The notes beneath the pieces are model-generated. The model saw only the letters and a list, made by a program, of their open reading frames with translations, did not search any database and was not told the DNA's origin. DNA of 9,712 nt from NCBI GenBank assembly GCA_945876925.1, contig CAMCQD010000037.1, positions 1-9,712 on the forward strand, in the 5' to 3' direction. Positions 7,426 through 9,712 of this stretch are shown here, piece by piece (the first letter of the stretch is position 1; the number at the start of each line of letters is the position of its first letter). This stretch comes from an uncultured Dermatophilus sp. (GTDB lineage Bacteria; Actinomycetota; Actinomycetes; Actinomycetales; Dermatophilaceae). The position numbers were made by a program, and so were the translations under genes.

Positions 7426-8039
7426 CGGCCCAGCTCCCGCAGCACGGCCTTGAGGGCGACGCCCACCGGGGCGTCCGGGCCCACCTCACCGGTGACCGCA
7501 TCGGCTCCGGACCGGGCAGCCCGGGCCGGCCAGCCCAGCGACACCAGCGCCTCGACCACCTGGGTCCGCCAGGCCGGCTCGGCCCCCTCCGGCGGGGCGG
7601 GCAGCTCACCGGCGCCGTCGTCGCCTTCGGCTGCGGCCAGGGCGGTCATCTTGTCCTTGAGTTCCAGCACGATCCGCTCGGCGCTCTTGCGCCCGATGCC
7701 GGGCACCTTGGTTAACGTGGCGATCTCGCCGGCGGCGATGGCCGCGCGCAGCCGGGCGGGCGGGAACACCGCGAGCATCGCCAGCGCCAGGCGCGGCCCC
7801 ACCCCGGTGACGCTCTGCGCCACCTCGAAGGTCTCCCGCTCGCCGTCGTCAGCGAAGCCGTACAGCGTCCAGGAATCCTCCCGCACGATCAGCGAGGTGC
7901 ACAGCCGCGCCCGCTCCCCGGGCCGCAGCCCGGCGGCGGTGGCCGGGGTCATCCGGACGAGCAGCCCGATCCCCCCGGTGACGATCACCGCATGGTCGAG
8001 GCCGGCCCGTTCGACGAGGCCATCAACCGACGCGATCAT
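7422..8039 (-). CDS. ruvA: Holliday junction DNA-binding protein RuvA
   Basis: Binds four-way junctions as a tetramer, holds them square-planar and loads RuvB. The 205-residue product is the standard length. It has an N-terminal OB-fold opening with MIASVDGLVE, the acidic pin in REDSW (E54, D55), two helix-hairpin-helix motifs (VTGVGPRLALAML, 77-89; VPGIGRKSAERIV, 112-124), an acidic flexible linker (138-155) and the C-terminal RuvB-binding domain (156-205). The frame stays open for 24 more codons to a GTG at 8111, but the ATG at 8039 is preferred because it gives the canonical family N-terminus and is preceded by a strong Shine-Dalgarno. Unlike many relatives it is separated from ruvC, by 168 bp containing its own likely SOS promoter. 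Confidence 0.96.
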   Translation of the reverse strand: MIASVDGLVERAGLDHAVIVTGGIGLLVRMTPATAAGLRPGERARLCTSLIVREDSWTLYGFADDGERETFEVAQSVTGVGPRLALAMLAVFPPARLRAAIAAGEIATLTKVPGIGRKSAERIVLELKDKMTALAAAEGDDGAGELPAPPEGAEPAWRTQVVEALVSLGWPARAARSGADAVTGEVGPDAPVGVALKAVLRELGR

Positions 8040-8043
8040 CCCG

Positions 8044-8063
8044 TCCTCCCCTTGTCTCCCCTT
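8044..8063 (-). promoter_or_regulatory. Doubled Shine-Dalgarno ahead of ruvA
   Basis: The minus strand has AAGGGGAGGA at 8044-8053, whose GGAGG core lies 5 nt from the ruvA ATG, and a near-copy AAGGGGAGA at 8055-8063. The proximal copy is ideally spaced and decides the start at 8039. The second may act as a ribosome standby site or simply be a duplication. Confidence 0.75.
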
Positions 8064-8125
8064 GCCCGCAGCGGTGACGAGCAGCCGTGCGGCGCGGTCA
8101 GCGACGGCCACCGCACTGCACAGCT

Positions 8126-8154
8126 ATAAGAACATGTGTTCGCGCGACTGTCAG
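8126..8154 (-). promoter_or_regulatory. Candidate ruvAB promoter
   Basis: On the minus strand CTGACA (8149-8154) matches the -35 consensus at 5 of 6 positions. Exactly 17 bp later comes TCTTAT (8126-8131, 4/6 match to -10); an alternative -10, TATAGC (8123-8128), lies at a 20-bp spacing. The start point would be near 8118, leaving a leader of roughly 80 nt before ruvA. The predicted LexA box lies in the spacer and touches the -10, the standard position for repression by blocking polymerase. Confidence 0.6.
8128..8143. promoter_or_regulatory. LexA (SOS) box upstream of ruvA
   Basis: The sequence GAAC-ATGT-GTTC (core 8130-8141) has the GAAC-N4-GTTC form of the LexA operator of Actinobacteria and other Gram-positives, with a flanking G on the GTTC side as in the extended CGAAC-N4-GTTCG consensus; the other flank is A rather than C. 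It is in a non-coding gap, inside a promoter-like element, ahead of a known SOS gene pair, so chance is unlikely. DNA damage would then raise ruvA and ruvB expression. Confidence 0.8.
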
Positions 8155-8160
8155 ATCGGC

Positions 8161-8211
8161 GCGCCGCCGGCGGACGCCGGGCGCTCACTGTGCGGCCCAG
8201 GGGCCGTTCAG
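8161..8211 (-). terminator. Hairpins at the end of ruvC
   Basis: Two adjacent GC hairpins overlap or follow the ruvC stop. One pairs CGGCC (8193-8197) with GGCCG (8202-8206) around a 4-nt loop, with extra CTG/CAG pairing outside. The second pairs about 9 bp with a 2-nt bulge between 8161 and 8184. No U-tract is present. They lie just upstream of the ruvA promoter, so they may attenuate yebC-ruvC read-through and isolate the SOS-controlled unit. Confidence 0.35.
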
Positions 8212-8732
8212 CGGGTGCCTGCCCGGGCGGCCCGCACGGCCGCGTCGATACGCGCATCGGCTCCGCCGCGCCACACGTGGCACACGGCCAGGGCCAGCGC
8301 GTCGGCGGCGTCGGCGGGCCGGGGCGGCCCCGCCAGCTGGAGGATACGCGTGATCATGGCGGTGACCTGCGCCTTGACGGCCCGGCCGTTGCCGGTGACG
8401 GCAGCCTTCACCTCGCTGGGGGTGTGCAGCCCGAGCGGCACCTCCAGCCGGGCGGCGGCCAGCATCGGGATGGCGCTGGCCTGGGCGGTGCCCATGATGG
8501 TGCTCACCGAGTCGCGGGCGAAGACCCGCTCGACGGCGATCGCGTCGGGTCGATGCTGGGCGAGCCACTCGTCCAGCTGACCGGCCAGGCTGAGCAGCCG
8601 CTCGTGCACCGGATCCCCCGTGGGGGTACGGATCACCCCGACGGCGACCATGCGCAGGGGCCGCCCGGGGGCACCCTCGACCACGCCCACGCCGCAGCGG
8701 GTCAGGCCCGGATCGACGCCCAGGACCCGCAT
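8208..8732 (-). CDS. ruvC: Holliday junction resolvase RuvC
   Basis: Dimeric metal-dependent endonuclease that nicks Holliday junctions symmetrically after RuvAB branch migration. The 174-residue protein has the RNase H-like fold signature and all four acidic catalytic residues: D7 in VLGVDPG, E68 in IAVERVF, and D141 and D144 in ADAADALALAVCH. The frame is open further upstream to an ATG at 8798, which would overlap yebC and add 22 unlikely residues (rich in R, S, P), so the ATG at 8732 giving MRVLGVDPG was chosen. That start lacks a good Shine-Dalgarno. It lies 25 bp after the yebC stop, so the two are probably co-transcribed and ruvC may depend partly on ribosomes arriving from yebC. Confidence 0.96.
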   Translation of the reverse strand: MRVLGVDPGLTRCGVGVVEGAPGRPLRMVAVGVIRTPTGDPVHERLLSLAGQLDEWLAQHRPDAIAVERVFARDSVSTIMGTAQASAIPMLAAARLEVPLGLHTPSEVKAAVTGNGRAVKAQVTAMITRILQLAGPPRPADAADALALAVCHVWRGGADARIDAAVRAARAGTR

Positions 8733-8757
8733 CGGCCGTACCGGGCCGGACCGCGGC

Positions 8758-9525
8758 TCAGCCCTCGTCGAGCTGCGCGGCGACCTCATCGGACACATCG
8801 CCGTTGGCGTACACGTTCTGCACGTCGTCGCTGTCTTCCAGGGCGTCGATCACCCGCATCATCTTGCGGGCGCCCTCCAGGTCCAGCGGCACCTCCATGG
8901 TGGGCACGAATTCGGCCTCGGCGGAGTCGTAGTCGATCCCGGCGGCCTGCAAGGCGGTGCGGACGGCGACGAGGTCGGCGGCCTCGCTCTCGATGCGGAA
9001 CTGCTCGCCGTAGTCCTCGACCTCCTCGGCGCCGGCCTCGAGCACGACCTCCAGGAGGCCGTCCTCGGTGGCCTCGCCGCCGGGCTGCGCCTTGGGCACC
9101 ATGACGACGCCCTTGCGGTTGAACAGGTAGGAGACCGAACCCGGGTCGGCCAGCGAGCCGCCGTTGCGGGTGAGCGCGACGCGCACCTCGGTGGCGGCCC
9201 GGTTGCGGTTGTCGGTGAGGCATTCGATGAGCACCGCGACCCCGCCGGGGGCGTAGCCCTCGTACATGATGGTCTGCCAGTCGGCTCCGCCGCCCTCGGC
9301 ACCCGAGCCGCGCTTGACCGCGCGGTCGATGTTGTCGTTGGGGACCGAGCTCTTCTTCGCCTTCTGGATGGCGTCGTACAGGGTCGGGTTCCCGCCGGGG
9401 TCACCGCCTCCGGTGCGGGCCGCGACCTCGATGTTCTTGATGAGCTTGGCGAACAGCTTGCCGCGCTTGGCGTCGATGGCCGCCTTCTTGTGCTTGGTCG
9501 TCGCCCACTTGGAGTGGCCGCTCAT
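8758..9525 (-). CDS. yebC: YebC/TACO1-family translation factor or transcriptional regulator
   Basis: Member of the YebC/PmpR/TACO1 family. Members have been described both as DNA-binding regulators and, more recently, as ribosome-associated factors that help translation of proline-rich stretches. The 255 residues open with the hallmark MSGHSKWATTKHKKAAIDAKRGK and continue with AARTGGGDPGGNPTL, VPNDNIDRAVKRG, YEGYAPGGVAVLIECLTDN and RNGGSLADPGSVSYLF. The C-terminal half is acidic, ending in an Asp/Glu-rich helix region (DALEDSDDVQNVYANGDV). The ATG at 9525 is fixed by the hallmark N-terminus; GAGGGGA lies about 8 nt upstream. yebC upstream of ruvC is a widely conserved pairing. The exact role here cannot be read from sequence. 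Confidence 0.96.
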   Translation of the reverse strand: MSGHSKWATTKHKKAAIDAKRGKLFAKLIKNIEVAARTGGGDPGGNPTLYDAIQKAKKSSVPNDNIDRAVKRGSGAEGGGADWQTIMYEGYAPGGVAVLIECLTDNRNRAATEVRVALTRNGGSLADPGSVSYLFNRKGVVMVPKAQPGGEATEDGLLEVVLEAGAEEVEDYGEQFRIESEAADLVAVRTALQAAGIDYDSAEAEFVPTMEVPLDLEGARKMMRVIDALEDSDDVQNVYANGDVSDEVAAQLDEG

Positions 9526-9590
9526 ACGTGTAGTCCCCTCGTCTGGTTCGCTGGCAGATGCGCGCTGGCAACTGGTTCATGGTACCTGCG

Positions 9591-9616
9591 GGCGGCGCGG
9601 CGGCTCGCCGCCCGCC
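9591..9616 (-). terminator. Strong hairpin upstream of yebC
   Basis: GGCGG and GCGGCG (9591-9602, one bulged C) pair with CGCCGC and CCGCC (9606-9616) around a 3-nt loop, about 11 bp in all. It lies about 65 nt before yebC and could terminate an upstream minus-strand gene outside the window. A weak -10-like TACCAT (9579-9584) follows it, possibly for yebC. Sequence quality falls off just beyond, so some caution is needed. Confidence 0.4.
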
Positions 9617-9638
9617 AGCTCCCCGGCATGCCGCCGGC

Positions 9639-9712
9639 GGGGGGGCCCCCCGGGACGGCCGGGTGTGGCGACGGGGGGGGGCGGGGGGTCCAGTGGGGGG
9701 GGGGGGGCGGGT
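9639..9712. other. G-homopolymer tract, probable contig-end artefact
   Basis: The final bases are dominated by G runs: 7 G then 6 C (9639-9651), 9 G (9673-9681), 6 G (9683-9688) and 13 G (9695-9707). Nothing else in the window resembles this. Runs of this kind are typical of poor base calling or spurious extension at a contig end, so no biological feature is called here. Confidence 0.7.

Noticed and set aside
8164..8173. 10-bp palindrome CCGCCGGCGG, also at 9631-9640
   Set aside because: A low-complexity GC palindrome expected by chance at this base composition, and the second copy is in the unreliable end region.
6868..8580. 570-codon plus-strand open frame
   Set aside because: Runs antisense across ruvB, ruvA and part of ruvC, all firmly identified; no recognisable domains.
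8733..8798. Upstream ATG extending ruvC to 8798
   Set aside because: Would overlap yebC by about 40 bp and add 22 residues before the conserved MRVLGVDPG start.
9541..9575. CTGGTTCGCTGGCA and CTGGCAACTGGTTC blocks upstream of yebC
   Set aside because: Short shared words in swapped order, neither a clean direct nor an inverted repeat; no operator family recognised.
9564..9580. GAAC and GTT close together upstream of yebC, considered as a LexA box
   Set aside because: Only 2 bp separate the half-sites and the second is GTTG, not GTTC, so it does not fit GAAC-N4-GTTC.

Overview
The window looks like a very GC-rich actinobacterial chromosome, and every supported gene lies on the minus strand. 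Read in the direction of transcription (high to low coordinates), the order is yebC, ruvC, ruvA, ruvB, secD, secF, apt, rel. This is the classic actinobacterial neighbourhood as I remember it from Streptomyces and, in a more interrupted form, Mycobacterium. The high G+C at third codon positions, several GTG starts, the SecD with a Pro/Ala-rich insert and the Rel sequence (very close to mycobacterial Rel) all fit that phylum. I cannot name a genus. The many long plus-strand open frames are shadows caused by the GC bias.

Layout. Positions 9526-9712 hold the yebC upstream region, then a G-homopolymer-rich end that looks like poor-quality contig terminus. yebC (8758-9525) and ruvC (8208-8732) are 25 bp apart. 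A 168-bp gap follows, with hairpins at the ruvC end and then a strong candidate LexA/SOS box inside a promoter that would drive ruvA and ruvB, which overlap by 4 bases (GTGA). The next 192-bp gap (6127-6318) sits where yajC is normally found. No YajC-like gene is there, but there is a good promoter candidate for secD. secD (with an in-frame 48-bp tandem repeat) and secF overlap by ATGA. A 122-bp gap with a long hairpin leads to apt. Another hairpin and a 57-bp gap lead to rel, whose 3' end (end of the ACT domain) runs off the window at position 1.

Function. RuvA, RuvB and RuvC form the Holliday-junction branch-migration and resolution machine. SecD and SecF are the proton-driven accessory part of the Sec translocase. 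Apt salvages adenine to AMP. Rel makes and degrades (p)ppGpp. YebC is a TACO1-family translation factor or regulator. The parts with most to offer are regulatory: an SOS promoter placed between ruvC and ruvA rather than ahead of ruvC, an empty yajC slot, and two genes (apt, rel) with a -10 element exactly 6 nt ahead of the start codon and no Shine-Dalgarno, which suggests leaderless mRNAs. I see no CRISPR array, insertion sequence, tRNA, rRNA or unfamiliar multi-gene system.
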